Made by a program: the position numbers and the translations under genes
Notes under the pieces: model-generated
Databases searched by the model: none
Seen by the model: the letters and a program-made list of their open reading frames with translations, nothing else
Told to the model about the DNA's origin: nothing
Shown: one piece after another, positions 9,873 through 19,123 of the stretch
How the letters are laid out: each line of letters opens with the position of its first letter
Position numbering within the stretch: the stretch's first letter is position 1
Assembly (NCBI RefSeq): GCF_000300235.2
Contig: NZ_CP004388.1
Coordinates: forward strand, 911,501-975,500
Length of the DNA stretch: 64,000 nucleotides
Reading direction: 5' to 3'
Source of the DNA: Thalassospira xiamenensis M-5 = DSM 17429
Lineage (GTDB): Bacteria > Pseudomonadota > Alphaproteobacteria > Rhodospirillales > Thalassospiraceae

Positions 9873-10928
9873 TCAGAAGAAAGGGGCTCCTGACCGCCGG
9901 GCGACCCTGCATTGGTGGCGCAACGGGGGCTTATTGTTCTTTTCGTTCTCAGGCCGGGGCAGTGGGGGCTGCCCCGGCCGGGTGGTTGCACCAAGCGCCT
10001 TCAGGCGTCTGGAATGGCGACGTTTCGAATAGGTGATCTGAACAATGCCCAGCATCACCAGAAGGGCCGAAATCCAGAAAACGCTGTCATGGGTCGGGGC
10101 TGGCGTCAGGTCAAATCGCGCGGCCAGCATTTCAAGGCCCAGAAGGATGAAAGGCAGGATACTGGTCGCAAGGATGTATTTCTCCATCCCGGCTGTCTTG
10201 ATCGACCGCAATGTCAGGACCATGGCAGGACCGCGCAATAGTGTGCCAAGGATCAGACCGGCCAATATGGTCTCGATCCCGAAGAACCCGTCAAGCGAGG
10301 TATAGGGGATCGGAACCGGGCTGATAAAACCGATCAGCGGCGGGAAGATCAAAAATACCGATGCGGTAATCAGCAACAAAACCCCGGTAAATCGCAGATG
10401 CGACCACGCATCTTTGATCTGGTTGTCCGGGTGTTTTTCCGCCAGAACCGACGATGAAATCGCCGTAACCTCGGATGCCAGCATCAGCCACACTGCCGGA
10501 TTGGCAAACCCGTCGGGCAGATGCCACGCAAGGAAGCCTGCCCCGGCAAGAAGGATTGCATGGCCGAACCATTCCGCCTTGCCCGGTGCGCGGCCAAGGA
10601 TGAAGGCCGCGGCAAGGGCCGCCATCGGCATGCCGGTTTGTGATAAAATTCCGCTTTCAGGCGCGCTGATATAGACCAGTGCCGCGGTCCAGCTGACCCC
10701 GGTCAGAACGCGCAAAACCCCATATGCCCAGTTGATCGGCAAGGTGAATTGCCGCCACGGAATGAGCCTTCCTGGTGCCATCAGCACAAGTGCCAGCCCG
10801 CCAAAAACCAGCTGCCAGCAGGTCATGGCATAAACATCGACATCAAACGCTGTCAATGCAATCCGGTTGCACACCAGAAGCATCGCCCAGACGACTGTTG
10901 TGCTGACAAGCAGGATCAGAACCGGCAT
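9873..10928 (-). CDS. DMT-superfamily (EamA-type) membrane transporter
   Basis: A 351-residue integral membrane protein with about ten predicted helices in two repeats, as in EamA drug/metabolite exporters. I choose ATG 10928 (MPVLILLVSTTVVWAMLL) over a TTG five codons upstream; GAAG lies about eight bases before it. The last ~45 residues form a basic, Pro-rich cytoplasmic tail that is longer than usual. It is on the same strand as the upstream ABC operon but separated by 125 bases. The substrate is unknown. Confidence 0.8.
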   Translation of the reverse strand: MPVLILLVSTTVVWAMLLVCNRIALTAFDVDVYAMTCWQLVFGGLALVLMAPGRLIPWRQFTLPINWAYGVLRVLTGVSWTAALVYISAPESGILSQTGMPMAALAAAFILGRAPGKAEWFGHAILLAGAGFLAWHLPDGFANPAVWLMLASEVTAISSSVLAEKHPDNQIKDAWSHLRFTGVLLLITASVFLIFPPLIGFISPVPIPYTSLDGFFGIETILAGLILGTLLRGPAMVLTLRSIKTAGMEKYILATSILPFILLGLEMLAARFDLTPAPTHDSVFWISALLVMLGIVQITYSKRRHSRRLKALGATTRPGQPPLPRPENEKNNKPPLRHQCRVARRSGAPFF

Positions 10929-11052
10929 ATGAAAAAACTTCAAAAGTTATGAACGTTGCCAGTCTGTTGGATTCAGGAATGAATAGCCATGCCCGATATT
11001 TAAGTGGCGTTATTCAAATTTGTATCGCCGGGTCAACGGGACAGCTTTCGGT

Positions 11053-11916
11053 TCATCTGATCCCGGCACGCAGAAATGCCTGAATGAACTGGCGCTGGAA
11101 AATCAGGAAGGCGATCAGAAGCGGCAAAATGGTCAGGATGGTGGCAGCACTGATCACCGAAATATCAACACCGGTTTCCGGCGCACCAAACAATGAAAGC
11201 CCCACGGTCAAGGGCCGGGTTTCCGGTGAATTTGTCACGATAAGCGGCCACAGGAAATTGTTCCAGTGGGTCGCCACCGACACCAGCGCATACGCCAGAT
11301 AAACCGGCTTGGCCGCAGGGACATAAACCTTCCACAAAACGCCCATCCAGCTGCATCCCTCTATACGTGCGGCTTCTTCAAGTTCAAGCGGTACGGATTT
11401 GAAGGCCTGACGCAGCAGGAAAATGCCAAATGCGCTGGCCATATAGGGCAGGCCGATGCCAAGGGCGGTATCAAACAGGCCCAGTTTGGCAACTATGGCA
11501 TAGTTTTCGACAATCAGAACTTCTGGCAGGATGAACAACTGCAACAGCACCAGAATGAAAAGGGCATCACGGCCGCGGAACGCAAACCGGGCAAAGGCAA
11601 AACCGGCCAATGTGCACAAAACAAGCTGACCCATCAGGATCAGGGACACAAGCGTAAGCGTATTGACGAAATAGCCGATCCAAGGCACGGCATTCCAGAC
11701 ATCAATGAAATTCTGCAAGGTCAGTGGTGCACTGAAATCAAGTGCCAGTGCACTGCCCGACGGTTGCAGTGCCGCCCAAAGGGCAAATAACAGCGGCGCA
11801 ATCCAGACAAGAGCAAGAACCCATGCGCCCAGCGTATCGAGAATCCTGGCAAGATCGGGGAACCGAATATGTGGTTGGGCGATGTGTGATGGGCGGGTGT
11901 CGAGATGTACGTTCAT
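11053..11916 (-). CDS. ABC transporter permease, UgpE/MalG type
   Basis: A 287-residue inner-membrane permease with about six helices. The cytoplasmic EAA loop is clear (LELEEAARIEGCSWMGVLWK), the docking site for the ATPase. It overlaps the partner permease by four bases (11913-11916) and is the last gene of the regulator-ATPase-binding protein-permease-permease operon. Family knowledge: these import sugars or glycerol phosphates. The UgpE-like reading depends on the UgpB-like binding protein. Confidence 0.9.
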   Translation of the reverse strand: MNVHLDTRPSHIAQPHIRFPDLARILDTLGAWVLALVWIAPLLFALWAALQPSGSALALDFSAPLTLQNFIDVWNAVPWIGYFVNTLTLVSLILMGQLVLCTLAGFAFARFAFRGRDALFILVLLQLFILPEVLIVENYAIVAKLGLFDTALGIGLPYMASAFGIFLLRQAFKSVPLELEEAARIEGCSWMGVLWKVYVPAAKPVYLAYALVSVATHWNNFLWPLIVTNSPETRPLTVGLSLFGAPETGVDISVISAATILTILPLLIAFLIFQRQFIQAFLRAGIR

Positions 11917-12830
11917 CGGTAATGGGTCCGTTTTTCAACCAGTCGGAATTGCACGATTGCGACGATACCAAGTACTAGCAAAACCATCATGGTCATTGCC
12001 GCGGCATGCGGGCGGTCGAAATAGGCGAATGCCATTTCCCAGATCCAGTAAAGGATCAGTTTTGACGCATTGTTCGGCCCGCCTTTGGTGAGGATGAACA
12101 GATGATCGATCAGTTTGATCGAATTGATCAGCGCATTGACAAAGACGAATATCGTGGTTGGCATCAAAAGCGGCAAAAGCACCCGTCGTGTATAGGTCCA
12201 GCGACCGGCCCCTTCAATGCGGGCCGCTTCGCGGAGGTCCGGCGGAATGGTCTGAAGGGCTGCCAGATAGAAGATCATGAAGAACCCGGCTTCTTTCCAG
12301 ATCGTCACGATGATGACCGCGGCCAGTGCCGTTTCGGGCTGCCCTAGCCAGTTGGTCGGTTCCGCGCCGAAAAATCCGGTAATGCGATCAATGATGCCAA
12401 GATCGGGGGTATAGAAAAACAACCATAAATTCGCCGCGGCAATCATCGGCAGGATTGTCGGCGTGAAATAGGCGCTGCGCACAAAGCTTCGTGCGGGAAT
12501 ATGCGCGTTGGCCCAAAGCGCCATGATCAGGGCAAAGATGATCGAAACCGGAATTGTAACCCCGGCATAAATCAGATTGTTGCCTGCCACGGTCCAGAAT
12601 GTCGGATCGGCAAACAGATCAAGATAGTTTTCAAATCCCGCAAAGCTGCTGGGGCGGCGTGTTGTGCCACGGGTAAAAAGACTGCCAAAGAAGGTCGCGA
12701 TGGCCGGGTAAAATGCAAACAGGCTAAGCAACGCCAACGACGGTGCCATCAGCATCCAACCGTAAAGAGCAAGTTTGCGTCTTTGTATTGCTGCCAGATC
12801 GTTTCGAGGCTGATCACCCATCGAGGCCAC
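11913..12830 (-). CDS. ABC transporter permease, UgpA/MalF type
   Basis: A 305-residue permease with six predicted helices and the EAA loop LREAARIEGAGRWTYTRRVL. The ALYGWMLMAPSLALL N-terminal helix is typical of the UgpA group. It forms the heterodimeric channel with the downstream permease (ATGA overlap). It is separated from the binding-protein gene by 80 bases that contain a strong hairpin. Confidence 0.9.
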   Translation of the reverse strand: MASMGDQPRNDLAAIQRRKLALYGWMLMAPSLALLSLFAFYPAIATFFGSLFTRGTTRRPSSFAGFENYLDLFADPTFWTVAGNNLIYAGVTIPVSIIFALIMALWANAHIPARSFVRSAYFTPTILPMIAAANLWLFFYTPDLGIIDRITGFFGAEPTNWLGQPETALAAVIIVTIWKEAGFFMIFYLAALQTIPPDLREAARIEGAGRWTYTRRVLLPLLMPTTIFVFVNALINSIKLIDHLFILTKGGPNNASKLILYWIWEMAFAYFDRPHAAAMTMMVLLVLGIVAIVQFRLVEKRTHYR

Positions 12831-12871
12831 GTCCTGAATTCAAAAGGATTTCCAATGAAGAAAGCAAAAGG

Positions 12872-12899
12872 GCCGGGACGGGGGGGAAACCGTCCCGGC
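12872..12899 (-). terminator. intra-operon hairpin after the binding-protein gene
   Basis: Stem GCCGGGACGG/CCGTCCCGGC (10 bp, 8-base loop), followed on the minus strand by CCTTTTGCTTTC. Such hairpins after binding-protein genes commonly stabilise that message or attenuate the permeases, so partial termination is likely. Confidence 0.65.
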
Positions 12900-12910
12900 A
12901 GCAGATCGGC

Positions 12911-14176
12911 TTAGTTGAACGCCTTGAGAAGACGGTTGGCGTCTTCCTGGGCGTCGATCAGGGCCTGTTTCGGCGATTTTTCGCCGGTCAGGGCCGCCTG
13001 AATGGCGTTGTTAAGAGATTCACGAACACGGGCTGTTTCATAGGTCGAGAATTCTGGGATCGCGACGTTAAGCTGATCACGGGCAACCACAGCCTGCGGG
13101 AATTCGCTGGCATAGGATTTCAGCGCGTCGGTTTCGTAGGATGCCGGGGTAACGCCGACATAACCGGTTGCAATCGACCATTCTGCGGCACGTTCCGGCG
13201 CGGTCATGTATTTGATCAGGTCAAGCGATGCGGCCTGCTGTTCCGGGCTGGAACCCTTGAACATATAGAAGTTGCCGCCCCCAGTTGGTGAACCGGGCTT
13301 TTTGTGCGCCGGAAGCATGGCAACACCGAAGTCAAACTTGGCTTCTTTTTTGACAGCAGACAGATTGCCTGTCGAATGCCACATCATACCGGTCTGACCC
13401 TGCGCGAAAGCCTGACGAAGTGTGCCCCACTCAATCGTGCCCTCAGGCATGATCTTTTCTTTTGTGGCGAGACCGCGCCAGTATTCAAGAGCCTCGATGA
13501 CGGCAGGATCATCGAAATAGGTTTCCGTTCCGTCGGCATTCATCAGTTCCTTGCCATTCTGAATGGCAAAGCACTGGAACATCCAATAAGGATATCCGGT
13601 GGACGGAACCATCAGACCCCATTTGCCGTCTTTGGAAAGCGCCTTGCCCGCGGCAACCATTTCTTCCCAGGTCTGAGGTGGGGTTTCCGGATCAAGACCG
13701 GCTTCGCGGAACATGTCCTTGTTGTAGTACATGACGATGGTTGAGCGCTGGAACGGGATGCCCCAGGTTTTGTTGTCGACTTTGCCATTGGCCATCAGCG
13801 CCGGATAGAAGCCGTTAAGCCATTCCTTGTCTTCTGCGGTTTTGACAACATCATCAAACGGAATGATCAAATCCTGTTCGATCAGGTCATAGACATCGAT
13901 CGAAAACATCACCGAAAGCTGTGCCGGATCGCCGCTTTTGATTGCAGAAACCGCACGCAGTCGGGTGTCGTCATAGTTTCCGGCATAAATCGCATTGACC
14001 TTGACGTCGGGATGTTCGGCTTCAAAACCGTCAATCATGCCGTCGATTACTTCGGTCAACGCACCGCCAACGGCGATGGGGTAATACATTGTCAGTTCGG
14101 TTGCGGCAAAGGCCGGGGTTGCCGCCGAAGCAAGCAGACCGGCAGCAAAAGCGGCACTGGTAATGGAATTACGCAT
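12911..14176 (-). CDS. UgpB-like periplasmic substrate-binding protein
   Basis: A 421-residue extracytoplasmic binding protein of the large sugar-binding class. A signal peptide (SAAFAAGLLASAATPAFA) ends at about residue 24. The layout resembles UgpB, including the YAGNYDD region, the VMYYNKDMFREAGLDPETPP segment (near YYNKDAFKKAGLDPEQPP in E. coli UgpB) and the C-terminal EKSPKQAL ... LLKAFN ending. Glycerol-3-phosphate or a related phosphodiester is the likely ligand, but a sugar cannot be excluded. The following hairpin should favour expression over the permeases. Confidence 0.88.
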   Translation of the reverse strand: MRNSITSAAFAAGLLASAATPAFAATELTMYYPIAVGGALTEVIDGMIDGFEAEHPDVKVNAIYAGNYDDTRLRAVSAIKSGDPAQLSVMFSIDVYDLIEQDLIIPFDDVVKTAEDKEWLNGFYPALMANGKVDNKTWGIPFQRSTIVMYYNKDMFREAGLDPETPPQTWEEMVAAGKALSKDGKWGLMVPSTGYPYWMFQCFAIQNGKELMNADGTETYFDDPAVIEALEYWRGLATKEKIMPEGTIEWGTLRQAFAQGQTGMMWHSTGNLSAVKKEAKFDFGVAMLPAHKKPGSPTGGGNFYMFKGSSPEQQAASLDLIKYMTAPERAAEWSIATGYVGVTPASYETDALKSYASEFPQAVVARDQLNVAIPEFSTYETARVRESLNNAIQAALTGEKSPKQALIDAQEDANRLLKAFN

Positions 14177-14190
14177 CGGTTTCTGTCCTT

Positions 14191-15330
14191 TTACGATGTC
14201 GGAATTGCTGAGTGATTGGTCGTCGTAACGAAAGATTTTTGCGTTGCGTGGTCGTTCATCGCCGCCGAAAGACGATGACCGTGTTCGCGATCAAACCAGT
14301 GGGCAGCAACGCCAGCCCAACTGAGCGAGACTTGTGTCCCGGGCGAAAGATGCACACGACCGGGCAGGCGGGCCGTTGTCCCGTCGGTTCCGTCTATTGA
14401 CAGATAGACAAAGGTTTCCGGTCCCAGGAACTCGCTGGATATGACCGTCGCGGAGAGGCCCGAAGCACTGTTTTGCTGGTCGGTATCAAGTTTGATGTCT
14501 TCGGGTCTGATGCCGACAATCAGATTGTCGGGTCGTGCACCGCTTGGTAGGGCGTCGGACGGGATTGCGGTTGCTGGCAATAGCCCCATTGGCGGGCTGC
14601 CGACAAAGCTTGCAGCAAAGGCGGTGGCGGGTTTCAGATAAAGGTCTGCCGGGGTTCCAGCCTGCTCGATACGGCCATTCTTCATCAGGATGACGATATC
14701 TGCCATGCTCATCGCTTCGGTTTGATCGTGGGTGACATACACCACCGTGATGCCAAGGCGTTGCTGCAGGGCGCGAATATCCTTGCGCACGGAATGTCTC
14801 AGTTTTGCATCCAGATTGGATAGTGGTTCATCCATCAGGCACAGCGGATGCCCGGCAACGATGGCGCGTGCCAGTGCAACCCGTTGACGTTGTCCGCCCG
14901 AAAGTTCGGCAGGCTTGCGTTTCTCCAACCCTTCCAATCCGGTCACACCGAGCGCATCGGCCAGGCGTTTCGCCATTTCAGCCTTGGCGCATTTGCGAAC
15001 CTTCAGGCCAAAAACAATGTTTTCTGCGACGCTAAGGTGAGGAAACAGCGCATAGGATTGAAACACCATGGATAGCTGTCGTTTTGACGGCGGGACTGCG
15101 GTGACGTCCTGATCTTCAATCAGAATGCGACCCTGATCGGCGGTTTCAAGACCTGCAATCAGACGCAGCGTGGTTGACTTTCCGCAGCCGGAGGGCCCCA
15201 GCAGAACAACAAAGCTGCCGCGCGGTATATCAACGGAAAGGTCATGAACACCGTTTCCACCGTCAAAAATGCGTGAAACATTTTCGATCCTGATAAAGGG
15301 TCTTTGGGTGTCGGGGGTCTGAGACGTCAT
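14191..15330 (-). CDS. ABC transporter ATPase, UgpC/MalK type
   Basis: A 379-residue ATPase. Walker A GPSGCGKST (about residues 41-49), signature LSGGQRQRV, Walker B LCLMDEPLSNLD, and the H-loop VTHDQTEA are all intact. The C-terminal ~130 residues form the OB-fold (TOBE-like) regulatory domain (IVGIRPEDI). It overlaps the upstream DeoR gene by ATGA (15327-15330). It powers the two permeases of the operon. Confidence 0.93.
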   Translation of the reverse strand: MTSQTPDTQRPFIRIENVSRIFDGGNGVHDLSVDIPRGSFVVLLGPSGCGKSTTLRLIAGLETADQGRILIEDQDVTAVPPSKRQLSMVFQSYALFPHLSVAENIVFGLKVRKCAKAEMAKRLADALGVTGLEGLEKRKPAELSGGQRQRVALARAIVAGHPLCLMDEPLSNLDAKLRHSVRKDIRALQQRLGITVVYVTHDQTEAMSMADIVILMKNGRIEQAGTPADLYLKPATAFAASFVGSPPMGLLPATAIPSDALPSGARPDNLIVGIRPEDIKLDTDQQNSASGLSATVISSEFLGPETFVYLSIDGTDGTTARLPGRVHLSPGTQVSLSWAGVAAHWFDREHGHRLSAAMNDHATQKSFVTTTNHSAIPTS

Positions 15331-16112
15331 TTGAGAGTTTCGCCTTTTGCTATTTGCAGCCGGTCGAGGATGTCCTGGCGCTGGAACAGGGCGTTAAAAT
15401 CACCACCGGGTTTTTGATCAATGACGATCATGTCGGGATCGGTGAGGTGCCCGCCCTTGGCCGGGGCCGGGCGACCGAATTTCGATTGATCGGCAACCAG
15501 AATGGAATTTCGGCAGTTTCCAATGATCGCCTGACGCAAGGCGACTTCGCGATGGTCGAAGTCGGTCAACGTTCCGTCGGTTTCAATTCCACCAACACCG
15601 AAAATACCGAAATCAGCTTTGTAGTTATGGAACATCTCTTCGGCGTCCGGTGTGATCAGGTCTCGATCAGGCAGACGCACAGTGCCGCCGGGAATAACGA
15701 TCCGGTTGCTGGTATTTGTGCCCAGCGCCATCGCGACATTCAGATTGTTGGTGATGACGGTCAGGTTGCGATGATCCGCCAGATTAAGCGCCAGCAATTC
15801 AAGTGTGCTGCCGATCCCGATCAGGATTGATGCCCCGTCGGGAATTTTCCCGGCAACATGCAGCGAAATGGCGTGCTTGGCGGCAATGTTGGTCACCTGG
15901 CGATTGTCATATGACAGGTTCATGCCCGGCTCGCCGGCGTATTCGGCCCCACCATGGCGTCGGCGCACCAGATTGGCGTCGCTTAAAATATTGACGTCGC
16001 GACGCACGGTTTGTGGTGTGACTTCAAACTGGTCCGCCAGTGCATCAATGGATGCAAAGCCATCACGGCGCAGAATATCGATAATATGGCGTTGCCGGAT
16101 TGAGATGTTCAT
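15327..16112 (-). CDS. DeoR/GlpR-family transcriptional regulator
   Basis: A 261-residue repressor. The N-terminal winged helix-turn-helix (about residues 6-58: IIDILRRDGFASIDALADQF, then TPQTVRRDVNIL) carries the DeoR signature; the C-terminal domain is the phosphosugar-sensing DeoRC fold. It is the first gene of the ABC importer operon and very likely autoregulates it. The effector may be glycerol-3-phosphate by analogy with GlpR, which would fit a Ugp-like transporter. Confidence 0.92.
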   Translation of the reverse strand: MNISIRQRHIIDILRRDGFASIDALADQFEVTPQTVRRDVNILSDANLVRRRHGGAEYAGEPGMNLSYDNRQVTNIAAKHAISLHVAGKIPDGASILIGIGSTLELLALNLADHRNLTVITNNLNVAMALGTNTSNRIVIPGGTVRLPDRDLITPDAEEMFHNYKADFGIFGVGGIETDGTLTDFDHREVALRQAIIGNCRNSILVADQSKFGRPAPAKGGHLTDPDMIVIDQKPGGDFNALFQRQDILDRLQIAKGETLK

Positions 16113-16189
16113 CTGATCGCTTGATTTGTTGTTTTGAACATAACTGCGATCATAGAGAGCTTCGTTGTCACTAAGATTTCAGAAGAGTG

Positions 16190-16205
16190 ACATTCGTATG
16201 AATGT
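16190..16205. promoter_or_regulatory. palindrome upstream of the DeoR/ABC operon
   Basis: ACATTC-GTAT-GAATGT, 78 bases upstream of the DeoR start. It is a plausible operator; its identity is inferred only from symmetry and place. Confidence 0.4.
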
Positions 16206-16233
16206 TGTTTTCGGTCCTTTTCCAGTATGATTG

Positions 16234-16259
16234 CGGCCACCGGGATGCCCCGGTGGCCG
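16234..16259 (-). terminator. strong hairpin downstream of the oxidoreductase gene
   Basis: An 11-bp stem CGGCCACCGGG/CCCGGTGGCCG with a four-base loop. No U-tract follows on either strand, so it may only protect the 3' end. Confidence 0.4.
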
Positions 16260-16300
16260 GGTGAAAATCATGTCGTGAGATTGCTGTGATTGCGCTTCAA

Positions 16301-17290
16301 CTATGTAAAAATCAACGACTGATGCACCCCAACCCCGGCCAGAACGCCCGCGGCCGAGGCCAGTGTGGCATTATGGCGCGCGGTGGCGGCATCGCCCGCG
16401 GCAAAGACGCCGGGGATGCTGGTTTCCTGTGATGCGTCGACCTTGATGAACGGTCCGGCAAGGCCTTCTTCGAACCTGCAGCCCAGCATTTCCGCAAGTG
16501 GATTGGTCATTGAAACAGTTGGCCCGGCAAACAGGGCCTGAATGGGTTTGGTGCGCCCGTCGGCCAGTTTAACGGCGTCAAGTTCGGGGGCGGTGCCGAT
16601 CAGTTCGACTATCGGGCTTTGTTCAATCGTGATGCCGCGCGTATCCATCTGTGTGCGGATTTCAGGTTCCGGTTCGTATTTCCCTTGGGTGAAGAAGGTC
16701 GTTGGGCCCCAGTCCGGGATCATCATTGCCTGATGGGTGGACATCGGGCCGGTTGCCAGCACGCCAAGTTCCCGGTCACGAACTTCGTAACCATGGCAAT
16801 AGGGACAATGCAGCACGGTTTTGCCCCAACGTTGCATCAGACCGGGAATGTCGGGCAGGGTGTCAACCACGCCGGTGGCAAGGATCAGGCGGCGGGCCTG
16901 AAAGCGGCGGCCATCTTCCAACGATACCTTGAAACGGTTGTTGTCTTCGTCCCCGGTTCCGGCGGTATCCGGTTCCAGTCGGGTCGCGGTTTTTGCCATG
17001 CCATGCGCAATGCTGACGGTGGGATAGGCGCGAATTTGCCCCATCGCCAGACGGGCAATTTCATCCGGGCTTTTGCCATCCAGCCCGAAAAAGCCGTGCG
17101 ATGCCGTGGCAAAACGGTTGCGCGGCAATCCGGCATCAATGATGCAAATCTGTTTGCGGGCGCGGGCCAACTGCATGGCAGCGGATAAACCGGCAAAACC
17201 GGCACCGATGATGATCGCGTCATAAAGTTTTTGCGGGTCCGGCATCGAAACTGGATGGGCAACTGATGAGGGTGCGGATGTATCGGACAT
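16301..17290 (-). CDS. thioredoxin-reductase-like FAD/NAD(P) oxidoreductase
   Basis: A 329-residue flavoprotein of the thioredoxin reductase fold. The FAD-binding glycine motif IIIGAGFAGLSAAMQLA starts at about residue 26. The redox motif region reads HCPYCHGYEVRD, with a CPYC pair in the position of TrxB's CATC; the C-terminal FAD segment GVFAAGDAAT is present. CPYC/HGYE variants are usually annotated as NAD(P)/FAD oxidoreductases rather than true TrxB. It is divergent from an Rrf2 regulator, which probably controls it. Confidence 0.85.
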   Translation of the reverse strand: MSDTSAPSSVAHPVSMPDPQKLYDAIIIGAGFAGLSAAMQLARARKQICIIDAGLPRNRFATASHGFFGLDGKSPDEIARLAMGQIRAYPTVSIAHGMAKTATRLEPDTAGTGDEDNNRFKVSLEDGRRFQARRLILATGVVDTLPDIPGLMQRWGKTVLHCPYCHGYEVRDRELGVLATGPMSTHQAMMIPDWGPTTFFTQGKYEPEPEIRTQMDTRGITIEQSPIVELIGTAPELDAVKLADGRTKPIQALFAGPTVSMTNPLAEMLGCRFEEGLAGPFIKVDASQETSIPGVFAAGDAATARHNATLASAAGVLAGVGVHQSLIFT

Positions 17291-17306
17291 ATCGGGGCTC
17301 CGTAAG

Positions 17307-17331
17307 GTAACTGAAAATGAATCATGTAACT
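17307..17331. promoter_or_regulatory. direct repeat GTAACT upstream of the oxidoreductase gene
   Basis: Two GTAACT copies at 17307-17312 and 17326-17331, 19 bases apart in an AT-rich patch of the divergent promoter region. A possible regulator site. Confidence 0.3.
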
Positions 17332-17443
17332 TTATAAGTATCGTGATTTTGCGGTGTCAAGGGTCTTGAAACTTTTGGTGTTGCGAATATGCGCCAAAGC
17401 CCGATAGTCTGGCCGTAATATTGCCAGACCAAGGAAACCATCA

Positions 17444-17938
17444 ATGCGCCGTGACAGTCGCCTTTCCCGCATGTTGCACGTCCTGATCCATATGGATCGG
17501 TTTGGCGGGGCGATGACGTCCGACATGATTGCCCGGATGCTTGATACCAATCCGGTTGTGGTTCGGCGTACGATGGCAGGGTTGCGCGATGCCGGTTATG
17601 TGCGATCCGAAAAGGGACATGGCGGCGGATGGGTGATTATTCGTCCGCTTTCGGAAATCACGTTTCTTGATATCCATAACGCGCTTGGCAATCCGTCGAT
17701 CTTTGCCATGGGGGTTGCGGTCGAACATCCCGAATGTCTGGTTGAACAGGCGGTAAATGCCGCCCTTGGCAGTTCGTTTGACGCTGCCGAGAAACTTTTG
17801 CTTGAACGGTTTGCGTCGGTCACGCTGGCCGATCTTGCCGCTGACGTCGATCAGCGCTGGCCGACCGAGCCCGATGGCAAATGGACCGGACCGGGCAGCA
17901 TTTTTGAACATCTGCCTCAGTCCGGCGATCCCGAATAA
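17444..17938 (+). CDS. Rrf2-family transcriptional regulator
   Basis: A 164-residue DNA-binding protein. A winged helix (about residues 8-65) with MTSDMIARMLDTNPVVVRR and the wing YVRSEKGHGGGWVI is typical of Rrf2/YwnA proteins. It carries only one cysteine (PECLVEQ), so it cannot hold an Fe-S cluster the way IscR or NsrR do. It is divergent from the thioredoxin-reductase-like gene, an arrangement often seen for redox sensors of the single-cysteine kind. Confidence 0.85.
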   Translation: MRRDSRLSRMLHVLIHMDRFGGAMTSDMIARMLDTNPVVVRRTMAGLRDAGYVRSEKGHGGGWVIIRPLSEITFLDIHNALGNPSIFAMGVAVEHPECLVEQAVNAALGSSFDAAEKLLLERFASVTLADLAADVDQRWPTEPDGKWTGPGSIFEHLPQSGDPE

Positions 17939-18016
17939 TCATACCTTGCAAATACTTGTGGCTCTATGTCTGTGCCCGCGCAACCATGGCTTGCGGGATC
18001 GGTGGTGATCCAATAA

Positions 18017-18053
18017 TGAATAACAACGGGATTTTTTGATGATCCGTTATTCA
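18017..18053. promoter_or_regulatory. imperfect inverted repeat upstream of the LysR gene
   Basis: Arms TGAATAAC and GTTATTCA flank GGGAT ... ATCC, ending about 40 bases before the LysR start. It could be an autoregulatory operator. Confidence 0.4.
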
Positions 18054-18091
18054 ATCCTGTATCGCGCCCCAACCACCAACCGAGGCCCCCG

Positions 18092-19018
18092 ATGACAACC
18101 AAAAAACCGGACTGGGATCATATACGCGTGTTTCTTGCACTTGCGCGCACCGGCAGCCTCAGGGCGGCCTCTCAGGAGCTTGGCGTCAGCCAGCCGACAT
18201 TGGGGCGGCATTTGTCCGCCCTTGAAGATGTCGTCGGCGTGGTGCTGTTTGATCGCCTGCCAGAAGGATTGCGCATGACCGAAGCCGGGCGCGATTTACG
18301 CCCGCGCGCCGAGGCGATGGAAGAAGCCGCCTTTGCCTTCCATCGGCAGGGCGATGCGATATCGGGCATTCGCGACCGGCAGGTTCGCCTGACCGCCAGT
18401 GCGTGGTCGGCCCTGTTTCTGGCAGGTCAGATTGATAGCAAACCCGATGGGCTTTATCTTGAAATCCGGCAATCCGATGATACGCAATTGCTGACCAAGC
18501 GCGAGGCGGACTTTGCCGTCCGGCATGGTTTGCCTTTGACCGGGGATTTCATCACCAAGCGGCTTGGCACGATTTCATGTGCGGTCTATGCGACCGAAAG
18601 ATTGGCGTACGATATGCGGGGTATGGGACCGGATCGGGTATTTGCCAATGCACCGTGGATCTGTTTTTCGGAAGAATTCGACCTTTATGAAAGCCAGCGC
18701 TGGTTGCTGGCCCATATTGACGGCAATAAACCGTTATTTCGCGCGGGCAATACCGCGATGCTGCAAAATGCATTGCGCACCGGGATCGGGGCGGGAATTT
18801 TGCCGTGCTTTCTGGGCGACAGCGACCCGGCACTGGCCCGGGTTTCGCGCCCGATCGAGACGCTGGATTCTGATATCTGGCTGATTGTTCATCGCGATCT
18901 GCGGGCCGCCGAAGGTATCAAGCAGGCGACCAACTGGGTTGCCGATATGTATAAACGCCGGGTGATGCAGTTATCAGGTGCACGGGCCTCTGGCGGTGAG
19001 GGAATGGAACTGAAATAG
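18092..19018 (+). CDS. LysR-family transcriptional regulator
   Basis: A 308-residue regulator. The N-terminal winged HTH (about residues 7-66) shows VFLALARTGSLRAASQELGV and QPTLGRHLSALED. The C-terminal domain is periplasmic-binding-protein-like. GAGG lies just upstream of the ATG at 18092. No divergent or co-directional partner is close, so the target is not evident. Confidence 0.9.
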   Translation: MTTKKPDWDHIRVFLALARTGSLRAASQELGVSQPTLGRHLSALEDVVGVVLFDRLPEGLRMTEAGRDLRPRAEAMEEAAFAFHRQGDAISGIRDRQVRLTASAWSALFLAGQIDSKPDGLYLEIRQSDDTQLLTKREADFAVRHGLPLTGDFITKRLGTISCAVYATERLAYDMRGMGPDRVFANAPWICFSEEFDLYESQRWLLAHIDGNKPLFRAGNTAMLQNALRTGIGAGILPCFLGDSDPALARVSRPIETLDSDIWLIVHRDLRAAEGIKQATNWVADMYKRRVMQLSGARASGGEGMELK

Positions 19019-19028
19019 GCAAAAGAAA

Positions 19029-19054
19029 TGCCGCCCGGGTTGTGTCGGGCGGCA
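19029..19054 (-). terminator. terminator of the cytochrome c peroxidase gene
   Basis: Stem TGCCGCCCG/CGGGCGGCA, followed on the minus strand by TTTCTTTTG. Confidence 0.75.
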
Positions 19055-19123
19055 GGTTCGCAAAGAGCGTGTCGGGGTTCGCACCTTTGCGGCTACTTTC
19101 TGCTTTTCCACACCCCTGTGGGA

